A stretch of 64,000 nucleotides of DNA from Natronospira sp. (GTDB lineage: Bacteria; Pseudomonadota; Gammaproteobacteria; Natronospirales; Natronospiraceae): NCBI GenBank assembly GCA_003558125.1, contig PWMQ01000045.1, positions 1 through 64,000 on the forward strand, in the 5' to 3' direction. This document shows, piece by piece, positions 15,842-23,665 of the stretch (positions are counted from its first letter, which is position 1; the number at the start of each line of letters is the position of its first letter). The position numbers and the translations under genes were made by a program. The notes under the pieces are model-generated. The model was given only the letters and a program-made list of their open reading frames with translations. It was not told the origin of the DNA and did not search any database.

Positions 15842-16123
15842 TAGCACGGCCCAGGTGACCGCCACCCAAGGTAGGTTCCTTTCCCGGTGGCCTTGCTCAG
15901 GGCTGTGTGAGGCAGGGTGAGGCAAGACCGATGGTCCAGTGGACCATCGCAGCTTGCCGAACGCCCGCACAGGGATGTGCGGGCTGGACCGGGAGGCGGA
16001 GCAGGATTGCGCAGTCTTCCGGTCGCCCACAAAGCCTACAGGGATGTATTAACGGCGTTCCTGAGCAAGCCCACCAGGACCGAAGCCGGGAAGCCACCCG
16101 TCACCGACGTCGAAGGGTCCTAG
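15842..16123 (+). repeat. Nested palindromic repeat, longest copy with CsrA-like hairpins
   Basis: Same ends as the repeat at 10135 (GCACGGCCCAGGTGACC; CCCGTCACCGACGTCGAAGG). Different stem arms, CTTGCTCAGG and CCTGAGCAAG, enclose an apex with CTGTGTGAGGCAGG and ACGGCGTTC, as in copy 1. Two hairpins have an AGGGAT loop: GCCCGCAC-AGGGAT-GTGCGGGC (15963-15984) and TAC-AGGGAT-GTA (16037-16048). A third is CGATGGTCC-A-GTGGACCATCG-like (about 15929-15949). The dnaE2 to GIY-YIG gap (15504-16180) holds only this, the two other repeats and the LexA box. Confidence 0.7.
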
Positions 16124-16180
16124 ACAGCTCTAAGCCGGTCGAAATACCCCCGCCACCAACAACGCAGAGTCCTGCATAAA

Positions 16181-16474
16181 TCAAACCAAACCAAGCCGAA
16201 CCAACAACTCATCCCGATCCAACCCCGCCGTAATCACCTCAAGCTTTCCCGCCCGCCGCAAACGCCGCAGCCGGGCCTCGGCCTGCTGGGCTTCGCTGCG
16301 GTCCCGGAGGGCGACCTGATAGACGAGCGTGATGTGGCCGGCGCCGCGGGTGAAACGGGCGCCGCGGGAACGGCCCTGGCGGTGCTCTGAAAGCCGTCGC
16401 GCCACATCCGTGGTCACGCCGGTGTAGAAGCGACCATCGCAGTCGAGCACATAAAGCCACCAGGAATCTGCCAT
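16181..16474 (-). CDS. GIY-YIG nuclease-superfamily protein
   Basis: A 97-residue single-domain protein of the UPF0213/YhbQ type. The GIY-YIG core reads WLYVLDCDGRFYTGVTTDVARRLSEH (split W-LYVL and Y-TGVT), followed by the conserved arginine in ARRL and a glutamate in AQQAEARLRRL. E. coli YhbQ has structure-specific nuclease activity, but the cellular role is unsettled. It stands alone, diverging from the fxsA promoter by about 20 bp, and runs towards the repeat cluster upstream of dnaE2. Confidence 0.88.
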   Translation of the reverse strand: MADSWWLYVLDCDGRFYTGVTTDVARRLSEHRQGRSRGARFTRGAGHITLVYQVALRDRSEAQQAEARLRRLRRAGKLEVITAGLDRDELLVRLGLV

Positions 16475-16489
16475 CTATCGGTCCCTGTC

Positions 16490-16519
16490 TTGATTTTCAC
16501 GGGAACATCGCCATATACA
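16490..16519 (+). promoter_or_regulatory. Sigma-70 promoter of fxsA
   Basis: TTGATT (16490-16495) and TATACA (16514-16519) with an 18-bp spacer. A start of transcription near 16526 would exclude the upstream ATG at 16520 and supports the TTG start of fxsA at 16571. Confidence 0.6.
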
Positions 16520-16570
16520 ATGGCACCAAACGTGAGATCACTGAACGACCACTGGCTGCCGAGGTCTGTC

Positions 16571-17008
16571 TTGCCTTTAATTCTGCTGCTGCTTTTTGTC
16601 GGCGTTCCCCTGCTGGAACTTTATCTGCTCATCCAGGTGGGGCAATCCATCGGTGCCCTGTCCACCATCGGTCTTTGCATTCTGACGGCCGTCATTGGCG
16701 CTGCCCTGATCCGTCTGCAGGGGATCCAGACACTGTCCCGTGCGCGGCAGAATCTCAACCGGGGCATGGCCCCGGCCATGGAGATGCTTGAAGGTCTGGC
16801 GCTGATGATGGCTGGGGCCATGTTGCTGACCCCGGGGTTCGCCACCGATGCCCTCGGCTTCATGCTGCTGGTGCCGCCGCTGCGACGGCTTGCCATCCGC
16901 TCGGGCCTGTCCCGCATGCATGTGCAGTATGGCCCGGCCTGGTCCCGGCAGCACACCCCGCAAGACCATCAGCGCACCATTGAAGGGGATTACGAACGCC
17001 GCGACTGA
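16571..17008 (+). CDS. fxsA: FxsA family membrane protein
   Basis: A 145-residue membrane protein. It has two to four hydrophobic segments in residues 1-110, including FVGVPLLELYLLIQVGQSIG and the family block GFATDALGFMLLVPPLRR. E. coli FxsA overproduction relieves phage T7 exclusion by the F factor; its normal role is unknown. I choose a TTG start (16571) with GAGG 6 bp upstream, because the ATG at 16520 precedes the likely transcription start and would add 17 non-family residues. Its end overlaps the end of the convergent cupin gene by 19 bp. Confidence 0.85.
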   Translation: MPLILLLLFVGVPLLELYLLIQVGQSIGALSTIGLCILTAVIGAALIRLQGIQTLSRARQNLNRGMAPAMEMLEGLALMMAGAMLLTPGFATDALGFMLLVPPLRRLAIRSGLSRMHVQYGPAWSRQHTPQDHQRTIEGDYERRD

Positions 17009-17409
17009 TCCTCGCCATCCGGCATGGGATCAGGATCAAGGTCTTCATAAGACTCGGGCCTGAATCGCGGTGTACAGATGGCGAGGAAAACAAGCTCCTC
17101 ACTACCCATGTTGCTGATACGCTGGGCGGTATCGGCAGGTATCACGACGACATCGCCGGGCCCAACCACCTGGCGCTCCAGCCCCGCCACATCCACCTCA
17201 CCTTCGCCGGACAACACGACATAGCGCTCCGCGATTCCCCGCAGTCGATGCCAGCGTGTGGTCACTCCTGCCGCCACCGCCGCGCGGGCAACGGACAAGG
17301 CCGGGTCGGCCTCATTATTGAGCCATTCGCTGATATGGCAGCGCTCCACAAAGTCAAAGGCCTCGGCTTCCGCTGCACGAAAAATCATGGCCTGTTTCGG
17401 GTTATGCAT
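16990..17409 (-). CDS. Cupin-domain protein
   Basis: A 139-residue single-domain cupin. The two cupin motifs are recognisable as VTTRWHRLRGIAERYVVLSGEG (histidine H, Arg and Glu positions partly kept) and GPGDVVVIPADTAQRISN. The first histidine (RWH) is present, but the second HxH position is RLR and the C-terminal metal histidine is QR, so metal binding is doubtful. It lies 20 bp downstream of imuB on the same strand and may be read with it. AAAAAGG precedes the ATG at 17409. The substrate cannot be inferred. Confidence 0.78.
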   Translation of the reverse strand: MHNPKQAMIFRAAEAEAFDFVERCHISEWLNNEADPALSVARAAVAAGVTTRWHRLRGIAERYVVLSGEGEVDVAGLERQVVGPGDVVVIPADTAQRISNMGSEELVFLAICTPRFRPESYEDLDPDPMPDGEDQSRRS

Positions 17410-17429
17410 GATGAAAGCCTTTTTGTTGT

Positions 17430-18953
17430 TCAGCCAAACAGGCCGTGCATGAACCAATGATTGCCGCGTCGGTCATGAAAAATCCATAAGCATCGGCCGT
17501 CTTCGGAAACGACCCGATAGTAGTCACGGGCAATGTCCCGTCCCTGCCACCAGCCGGTCTCTATTCGCTCCGGCCCCGACACCTTCTGAAAACCCGCCGT
17601 GTATTTCAGGGGCTGGGGTTCGGCCAGTAACCACAGGGGACGGTCATCACGTGGATAGGCCTGGCCTCCCCCACCGGGGTCACTCCGGCACCAGCCCTGC
17701 TCAGGATGATGCACGGCTCGACTGGCGAGACTGAATACACGCTTGTCTCCCAGGCGGGCTCGAAGTTGTTCCAGCAAGTCCAGCTTGCGAGCGGAATCCC
17801 CTGCTTCCATGAAGAGGCCGCGACTCACTGCAACAGCCTGGCGTAGCGGCCCGCTTTGCAGACTCAGCTCAATAACCGGCTCCGGCAAACGAAGTGCTTC
17901 CATTCGGATGGCCAACAATCGGCCCAGATGCTTCGGATCACTGCTCCCCCCCAGCAGACGCAAACGTAACCGGCTCGTCTCCCGCCGGTGATGATGACAG
18001 CCCAACTCCAGCCATTCCACCTGGCTGTCATGTCGTCGAAGGAAACGGTGCAGTTTTTCCAGCATGCGCTGGGCAGCCTGCATCAGATGGTCAGCATTCC
18101 GGGTCTCGGCCGGCAGAAGCATATGATCATGAAAACGGAGCTGGCCCCGCCAGCAGATCCGTGGATCGGGGGCCCTGCCCAGTGCCCGGTCCAAACCGTT
18201 CAGGACATCATTGCCCCAGCGCCGGGCAATGCCATCCCTGGGCAGGCGCAGCAGATCCGCCAGACGACGCAGGCCAATGCCGGCCATGCTCCGGCGCGTC
18301 TTGTCATTCAGTCTCAGGGGCGCAAGAGGCAGACGCCCCAGGCGACCGGGCAAGTTAGCCGGATTCGTGACCGGTTTCTCATCGCCCATCCGGGCCAGCC
18401 ATTGGGCCGCCAGCGGTGTGGGGGCAACTGCGGCCATCGCCGTCAGCCCAAGGCCTTCCATGCGCTCAAGCACTTGCGCCTTGAGCACGTCCAATCCGCC
18501 AAACAAACGCAAACTACCACGCACCTCCAGTAGCAAGCCCTCTCCCGGCAACACGCTGACCCGGCCTGTGAAATCCATTCCGGCATCCGCGGCCGCGGCC
18601 AGACAGGCGCGCTCCCTGGCCGAATCGCGGCGACACAGACTGGGGGCTTTCACCAGAGCCAGAGCGGAGGATAGGCGCATGTCCGTTGAAACACCGGCTT
18701 GCCGGGCCCGGGTATTGAGCCCGACGACACGGGCAGCACCGCCTTCACCGGCCACGACCAAACAGGGCCGCTCATCACCGGGGGTCAGCGATTCGATCAC
18801 CAGATCGGGAAAGTACAGGCAAAGCCAGAGAACGGAATACGTTTTTCGCGACGGCAGGGGCCTGACCACCACGGAAGACAGATGGCCATGCCTGGCCTGC
18901 GGTGGCGGCTTCTCCTTAGGCGCTGTGAGCTCGGGGAACAGGGGCAGAGTCAT
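17430..18953 (-). CDS. imuB: ImuB, Y-family polymerase-like mutagenesis protein
   Basis: A 507-residue Y-family polymerase homologue. The body begins WLCLYFPDLVIESL and has the fingers/palm block RVVGLNTRARQAGVSTDM and the thumb HhH region LNDKTRRSMAGIGLRRLADL. Acidic polymerase residues are not conserved, as usual for ImuB, which acts as a hub linking DnaE2, ImuA and the beta clamp. The C-terminus ends WFMHGLFG, the typical ImuB tail. The N-terminus carries about 45 extra residues. A TTG at 18974 that overlaps the imuA stop (TTGA) is an alternative, coupled start. It is part of the lexA-imuA-imuB unit. Confidence 0.93.
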   Translation of the reverse strand: MTLPLFPELTAPKEKPPPQARHGHLSSVVVRPLPSRKTYSVLWLCLYFPDLVIESLTPGDERPCLVVAGEGGAARVVGLNTRARQAGVSTDMRLSSALALVKAPSLCRRDSARERACLAAAADAGMDFTGRVSVLPGEGLLLEVRGSLRLFGGLDVLKAQVLERMEGLGLTAMAAVAPTPLAAQWLARMGDEKPVTNPANLPGRLGRLPLAPLRLNDKTRRSMAGIGLRRLADLLRLPRDGIARRWGNDVLNGLDRALGRAPDPRICWRGQLRFHDHMLLPAETRNADHLMQAAQRMLEKLHRFLRRHDSQVEWLELGCHHHRRETSRLRLRLLGGSSDPKHLGRLLAIRMEALRLPEPVIELSLQSGPLRQAVAVSRGLFMEAGDSARKLDLLEQLRARLGDKRVFSLASRAVHHPEQGWCRSDPGGGGQAYPRDDRPLWLLAEPQPLKYTAGFQKVSGPERIETGWWQGRDIARDYYRVVSEDGRCLWIFHDRRGNHWFMHGLFG

Positions 18954-18970
18954 CGGCAACACCCAGTGAT

Positions 18971-19579
18971 TCAAATATTCAGTTCAAGCCCCCCTGTTTG
19001 CCCACCCCGAGATTTGAGGATGTCGATATGCAGGCCCGTGCCCGAGGCCTGAAGCAGCAATCTCAAGGCTGCCGGTGAACGACTTCCGGCCGAGGACGGC
19101 GGGCGAAAGCGCAGAGCCAGGGCCTGACCGGCCTCGGCGGCCAACTGCAGGCGGCGGGCATGACGGGCCGCGCCTTCACAATGCCAGGCAAGGACGGCGC
19201 CGCAGGCACCGGAGCGAAGGGCTTGCTCCACCGTCCAGATCCTTTCTTCGCGGCTATCGGGACGGGTGACAATGCAGCAACCAGGATCAAGGCCCATGGC
19301 GGCCAGGGCGGGGGCATAAGGCACATGCGGCGATGAGACCCAAAGCACCCAGCGCCCGGCACGGCTCACCGACACCAGAGCCGGCATGATCAAGCGCAGC
19401 TCGCCGACCCCCCAACGCCCGGCCAGCAGCTCGATCAGCACCCCCGTGGGCCAGCCACCACCAGGCAATACCCGATCCAGCGCCTCGAAGCCGGTGGACA
19501 GGCTCGAGGCACCCGAGGCCCCACCCCGCCGCGGCCGAAACACCCGCGGATCCCGCAACAACGCCTCCAGCCCCGACAC
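18971..19579 (-). CDS. imuA: ImuA, RecA-like SOS mutagenesis protein
   Basis: A 202-residue RecA/SulA-like protein of the ImuA family, starting VSGLEALLRDPRVFRPRRG. It contains STGFEALDRVLPGGGWPTGV, LIELLAGRWGVGELRL (a degenerate P-loop region) and a C-terminal RLLLQASGTGLHIDILK. ImuA supports DnaE2 translesion synthesis with ImuB. The start is a GTG at 19579; longer frames run into a hairpin-rich non-coding gap. No LexA box is seen in the 274 bp to lexA, so transcription probably comes from the lexA promoter. Confidence 0.9.
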   Translation of the reverse strand: MSGLEALLRDPRVFRPRRGGASGASSLSTGFEALDRVLPGGGWPTGVLIELLAGRWGVGELRLIMPALVSVSRAGRWVLWVSSPHVPYAPALAAMGLDPGCCIVTRPDSREERIWTVEQALRSGACGAVLAWHCEGAARHARRLQLAAEAGQALALRFRPPSSAGSRSPAALRLLLQASGTGLHIDILKSRGGQTGGLELNI

Positions 19580-19710
19580 GCTACACCACCGAAAGCCTGT
19601 CACCCCCAGGAAGCACGGATGGGTTCCCGGCTGTGCGATTCCGCGTCTGTGGGCTGCTGATCCAAGGCACAGCACGCAGCACAGTAGCAGCGCTACGGGC
19701 AAGTGCTGCA

Positions 19711-19782
19711 CAAATGCGTCTGGAACGCATTTGAACTGCAAGCTCCGCTTGCAGGCCCGAAGGGCGAAGGCCAGGGACGGCC
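19711..19782. other. Cluster of four tight hairpins between lexA and imuA
   Basis: Within 72 bp there are CAAATGCGT-ctgga-ACGCATTTG (19711-19733), CTGCAAG-ctccg-CTTGCAG (19736-19754), GCCC-gaa-GGGC (19755-19765) and GGCC-agggac-GGCC (19769-19782). They lie in a 274-bp untranslated gap inside a likely lexA-imuA transcript. This could be an attenuator, a processing site or a small RNA. Confidence 0.5.
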
Positions 19783-19853
19783 GGAGTAACGCAGGAGCAG
19801 CCGTGCTCAAGCGCGGGAGCGTGCCGACGGGGGGCCATCAGTGGTTCCTCCCC

Positions 19854-20462
19854 CTATTGGATACGGCCGTTGCGGATGACGCCGACCACGACGCCTTCCA
19901 GGACCAGGGTCTGGGTCTCCAGATCCACCTCGATGGGCTCAAAGTCTTCGTTTTCCGGCAGCAGCCAGATCTGCTTACCGCGTTGCTTGAAGCGCTTGAC
20001 GGTGACTTCGTCATCCAGGCGAGCGACCACGATCTGGCCGTTACGCACATCCGTGGCCCGGTGCACGGCAACCAGGTCGCCTTCGAAGATCCCGGCATCC
20101 TTCATGCTCATGCCCTTGACCTGCAAAAGGTAGTGGGCGCGGGGCTGAAAAACCTCGGGGTCCATGCGGTAGCGGGTTTCCACATGCTCCTCGGCCAGGA
20201 TGGGGGTGCCAGCGGCTACCCGCCCCACCACCGGCAGGCCGGGCTCTTCTTCCATCATCAGGCGAATCCCCCGGGAGGAACCGGGGACCAACTCAATGGC
20301 CCCCTTGCGGGCCAGGGCGCGCAGATGGGTCTCGGCGGCATTGGCGGAACTGAAACCCAGATGCTCTGATATCTCGGCCCGGGTGGGGGGACGCCCGGTG
20401 TTTTCGATAACCTGGCGGATCAGATCCAGCACTTCTGCCTGTCTTGCAGTCAACTCGCTCAT
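19854..20462 (-). CDS. lexA: LexA repressor
   Basis: A 202-residue SOS repressor, the same length as E. coli LexA. An N-terminal winged helix ([20 protein letters not shown], then [19 protein letters not shown]) precedes the peptidase domain. Cleavage site A84-G85, nucleophile S119 and general base K156 occupy the same positions as in E. coli. It represses the SOS genes and self-cleaves with RecA. A perfect LexA box overlaps the -10 of its promoter (TTGCCT at 20526-20531 and TATACT at 20504-20509, both on the minus strand), so it is autoregulated. GGAGGTGGG forms the ribosome site. imuA and imuB follow. Confidence 0.97.
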   Translation of the reverse strand: MSELTARQAEVLDLIRQVIENTGRPPTRAEISEHLGFSSANAAETHLRALARKGAIELVPGSSRGIRLMMEEEPGLPVVGRVAAGTPILAEEHVETRYRMDPEVFQPRAHYLLQVKGMSMKDAGIFEGDLVAVHRATDVRNGQIVVARLDDEVTVKRFKQRGKQIWLLPENEDFEPIEVDLETQTLVLEGVVVGVIRNGRIQ

Positions 20463-20498
20463 TGCCCACCTCCGGATGGGTGTATGGACTGACAGTTA

Positions 20499-20514
20499 CT
20501 GTCAGTATATACAG
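20499..20514 (-). promoter_or_regulatory. LexA box of lexA-imuAB
   Basis: CTGTCAGTATATACAG (plus-strand reading) is a perfect CTGT-N8-ACAG site, 37 bp upstream of the lexA start. It covers the TATACT -10 hexamer. Confidence 0.9.
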
Positions 20515-20529
20515 TATTCCGGATGAGGC

Positions 20530-20557
20530 AAGGGGTAAGGGGTAAGAGGTAAGGGAA
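20530..20557. repeat. Heptamer tandem repeat (AAGGGGT type)
   Basis: Four 7-bp units in a row: AAGGGGT, AAGGGGT, AAGAGGT, AAGGGAA. They lie between lexA and the response regulator gene, next to the lexA -35 box. Confidence 0.75.
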
Positions 20558-20574
20558 CCTTCGTACAGAGGTTT

Positions 20575-21951
20575 CTATAACTTGCGATAGAGGGTCTGGC
20601 GGCTGACACCGAGGATGCCGGCGGCCTGGCGCTTGTTACCGTCCACCTGATCGAGGACATAGCGAATATAGCGGTCCTGGAGCTCTTCCAGGGTGGGCAG
20701 ACTCTGCCCACTGGCCAGGCGATCCATGAGCCCGGCTCGAACCTCGCTGCCGGTGCCGCCGCGGCCATCATCACGGTAGTTGCGGATGCGGGTGGGTAAA
20801 TGCTCGGTCTGTATCTCGCCGTCGTGGCAGAAGGTCACCGCTCGCTCGACCGCATTCTGCAGCTCCCGCACATTGCCCGGGAAGGGATAACGCTTCAGGG
20901 CCTCGACGGCAGCAGGGCAAAAGCCCTGAATATCCCGGCCTTGCTGAAGACTGAAACGCTCCATGAAGCGAACGGCCAGTTGCTCCATATCGTTTTCCCT
21001 TTCCCGCAGTGGCGGAATATGCAGGGCGAAGGTTTCCATGCGATAGAAAAGGTCTTCCCGGAACTCTCCATCCGCAACCAGTTGCTCCATATCCCGGTTG
21101 GTGGCAGCCACGATGCGGACATCCACCTCGACATCGGACTCACCACCAACAGGGCGGATAACGCCTTCCTGCAGAACCCGCAAGAGCTTGGCCTGCAAAT
21201 TCATGGGCATTTCTCCAATCTCGTCCAGTAGCAAGGTGCCACCGTCGGATTGGGCAAAGATCCCCTTGTGTCGCCGGGTGGCGCCCGTAAACGCCCCCGC
21301 AGCGTGTCCGAAGAATTCACTTTCCAGCAGGTCGGCCGGAATACCCGCACAGTTGACGGCCAGAAAGGGCCCCTGACTGCGCTCGCTTTCCTCATGAATG
21401 GCGCGGGCTACCAATTCCTTGCCGGTACCACTCTCTCCGATCACCAGCACTGGTCCACTGGCAACAGCCACACTGCTGATTTCCTTGTAGAGGCGTTGCA
21501 TGGCCTGACTGTCGCCAAGCATGCCGTGAAAATCGTCACCGCTGAACGCCTCCCGGAATCGCTGCACTTCCGAGCGCAGCCGCCGATTCTCCATGACCCG
21601 ACTGACGGTCAGCAACAGGTGATCGATATCAATGGGCTTGGTGAGAAACTCGTCTGCGCCTGCCTTGAGGGCCTCTACTGCCTGCTCGATACTGCCAAAG
21701 GCGGTGAGAATGACGAAGGATGGAGGATGGGGCATGGCCCTGGCTTCCCGCAAGAGACTCATGCCATCGGCACCAGGCAGCCGAAGGTCGCTCAGCACCA
21801 ATTGCGGCTGAAGGCGGGCCAGCAACTCGGCACCCTCCTCGGCCGATTCCGCCACTGCCACCTGCCAACCTTCCTCTTCCAGCTCTTCCCGCATCAGGCG
21901 TGCCAGAGAGGCGTCGTCTTCCACCACCAGAATATGCTCGGCTTTTGTCAT
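20575..21951 (-). CDS. NtrC-family sigma-54 response regulator
   Basis: A 458-residue three-domain regulator. It has an N-terminal receiver with phospho-acceptor D55 (LVLSDLRLPG), a central AAA+ domain with Walker A GESGTGKE, the sigma-54 contact loop GAFTGATR and Walker B LLLDEIGEM, and a C-terminal Fis-type helix-turn-helix (KRQAAGILGVSRQTLYRKL). It should activate sigma-54 promoters after phosphorylation by the kinase encoded 24 bp upstream. The ATG at 21951 has GAGATGG upstream; an ATG at 21963 is also possible. Target genes are not known. A palindrome ahead of the kinase gene may be its binding site. Confidence 0.92.
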   Translation of the reverse strand: MTKAEHILVVEDDASLARLMREELEEEGWQVAVAESAEEGAELLARLQPQLVLSDLRLPGADGMSLLREARAMPHPPSFVILTAFGSIEQAVEALKAGADEFLTKPIDIDHLLLTVSRVMENRRLRSEVQRFREAFSGDDFHGMLGDSQAMQRLYKEISSVAVASGPVLVIGESGTGKELVARAIHEESERSQGPFLAVNCAGIPADLLESEFFGHAAGAFTGATRRHKGIFAQSDGGTLLLDEIGEMPMNLQAKLLRVLQEGVIRPVGGESDVEVDVRIVAATNRDMEQLVADGEFREDLFYRMETFALHIPPLRERENDMEQLAVRFMERFSLQQGRDIQGFCPAAVEALKRYPFPGNVRELQNAVERAVTFCHDGEIQTEHLPTRIRNYRDDGRGGTGSEVRAGLMDRLASGQSLPTLEELQDRYIRYVLDQVDGNKRQAAGILGVSRQTLYRKL

Positions 21952-21975
21952 TATTGCTACCATCTCAATCTCGTG

Positions 21976-23514
21976 TCAGTCCTGGGAAATCCGCTCAGGC
22001 AATCCAGCGCTCAACGCCTCACCCACATCTTCTGCACGTCGACGCTGAAACGGCAGCCAGACCATGAAAGCGGCACCACCCAGACGACTTTCACTGACAT
22101 CGATCCAACCATGATGTTCATTGACGATGCCATGGGCTACCGCCAAACCCAGGCCTGTGCCTTCACCTACTGACTTGGTGGTAAAGAAGGGCTCGAACAA
22201 GCGGGATCGGTTCTCCAGGTCAATCCCCTTGCCGTCATCCTCCACCAGAAAGCGGATCCCTTCATCCTCTTCCCGGCAGGACAACCTGACCTGGCTGACC
22301 GCTTCAGCCTGAACTGCATTGCGGAGCAAGTTCACAAAAACCTGTTCTATCCGAATCCGGTCGACTTCCACCGTCCGGTCCGGAGTGTCCTCAGAGACTT
22401 CAAGGCTGATATCCGAAGCCTCGGCCAATTCACGAACCCGATCCAGACAGCCGCCAAGCAGTTCCCCCGCCGGCACCGGTTTACGCTCCCGGCTGGAGGC
22501 ACGACCGAAATCCAGCAATTGGCGCACGATATGACTCATGCGCTGGACCTCGCTGCGAACATCCTCCAAATTGCCCCGCTGGCGCTGATCCAGCCCCTCA
22601 TCTCGCAGCACCCGCCGGGCGCGACCATCAACGACCGACAGCGGCGCTCCCAGCTCATGGGCAATACCGGCGGCAAGGCGTCCAATGGCGGCGAGTTTCT
22701 CGGAATGCCGGAGGCGCTCTTCCAGCTCCAACTGGGCACTGCGCCGCTGCTGAATCTCCCGCTCCGCTCGCTCCACTGCATCGAGCATGGTATTGAGGGA
22801 ACGGGCCAGCATCGCCAATTCACGGGGCCCGTCCATTTCCGCACGCACTCCGCGTTCCCCGCGCTCCACACGGGCCATGGCAGCAGTGAGCCGTCCCAGA
22901 TGGCGGCCCACCGCGCGGTGATGGCCGAGCATTACCAACAGAAGTACGACGACAGTGCCCGCCAGCAGCCCAGCCAGCATCTGGCGCTGCACCTGGCGCA
23001 TGTGTTCTTCAAAATCACTGGCACGGCGTGTGACCTGAAGCCAGCCAATAATTTGCCCGGTCGCCTCGTCGGCCAGGGCCACATAATGGGAATAGACATC
23101 ACGCCCATCGATTTCTTCGTATTGACCGGCATCCTCATCCGGCGTCACGGTAACATCGTGAACGAAATCCGGCTCCTGACGGGGACGTACGGCACCGACG
23201 GCGGCGATCTGTTCGCCTTCGGCGTCGTAAACGAAAGCACCATAGACCTGGTCCAGTTGAAACACGGACTCCAACGCCTGATGCACTGAACCACGTCGAT
23301 CCCGCTCCATGCTGTAGCTCACAGGCAGCCGAATCGCCTGGGCAATCAGCTCGACATCCTCCTGCATGCGCTGCTCGGCCCGCTGCTCCATGGTGGCCAG
23401 CACCGCCGTCATGGTCAGCAGCACCGCCACCAACAGTGGGACCACGATGCCAAAGACCAGTCGGGCACGCAGACTGAGGCGAAATCCGGCCAATAGCCGG
23501 GACATCCATTGCAT
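21976..23514 (-). CDS. Membrane sensor histidine kinase
   Basis: A 512-residue sensor kinase, partner of the NtrC-type regulator. Transmembrane segment 1 is at residues 18-42, a periplasmic sensing region at 43-178, and transmembrane segment 2 at about 180-200. A HAMP-like linker follows, then HisKA with H286 in GIAHELGAPLSVV and HATPase motifs (NLLRNAVQAE, DDGKGID, FEPFFTTK, GTGLGLAV). The ligand is unknown; the periplasmic part resembles a single-PAS-like or dCache fold but this is not certain. It is the first gene of the two-gene operon, with a short palindrome 23 bp upstream. Confidence 0.92.
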   Translation of the reverse strand: MQWMSRLLAGFRLSLRARLVFGIVVPLLVAVLLTMTAVLATMEQRAEQRMQEDVELIAQAIRLPVSYSMERDRRGSVHQALESVFQLDQVYGAFVYDAEGEQIAAVGAVRPRQEPDFVHDVTVTPDEDAGQYEEIDGRDVYSHYVALADEATGQIIGWLQVTRRASDFEEHMRQVQRQMLAGLLAGTVVVLLLVMLGHHRAVGRHLGRLTAAMARVERGERGVRAEMDGPRELAMLARSLNTMLDAVERAEREIQQRRSAQLELEERLRHSEKLAAIGRLAAGIAHELGAPLSVVDGRARRVLRDEGLDQRQRGNLEDVRSEVQRMSHIVRQLLDFGRASSRERKPVPAGELLGGCLDRVRELAEASDISLEVSEDTPDRTVEVDRIRIEQVFVNLLRNAVQAEAVSQVRLSCREEDEGIRFLVEDDGKGIDLENRSRLFEPFFTTKSVGEGTGLGLAVAHGIVNEHHGWIDVSESRLGGAAFMVWLPFQRRRAEDVGEALSAGLPERISQD

Positions 23515-23536
23515 GGGATCACCGTTTGCTTGAGCA

Positions 23537-23555
23537 ATGTCTCACATTGTGACAT
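23537..23555 (-). promoter_or_regulatory. Palindrome upstream of the two-component operon
   Basis: ATGTCTCACATTGTGACAT: outer arms ATGTC/GACAT and an inner perfect TCACA-T-TGTGA. It is located 23-41 bp before the kinase start, so it may be an autoregulatory site. No clear -24/-12 promoter was identified. Confidence 0.4.
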
Positions 23556-23665
23556 TTTTGGGCCTGCAACTCAGCCCACCGCCCCGTGTGACCTCTTCAG
23601 GCCTTCCCCGTTCAGCAACAGCGATGACTTGATACAATGCCGGACCCGTTTCCGGGAGCCAGGCC

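Noticed and set aside
18971-19810. Long N-terminal extension of ImuA
   Set aside because: The extra 77 codons read through the hairpin-rich gap with low-complexity sequence; the family N-terminus begins at the GTG at 19579.
20490-20507. Possible second LexA site CTGACAGTTACTGTCAG
   Set aside because: It is a good palindrome, but its ACAG-TTA-CTGT order is the reverse of a LexA box; only 20499-20514 fits CTGT-N8-ACAG.
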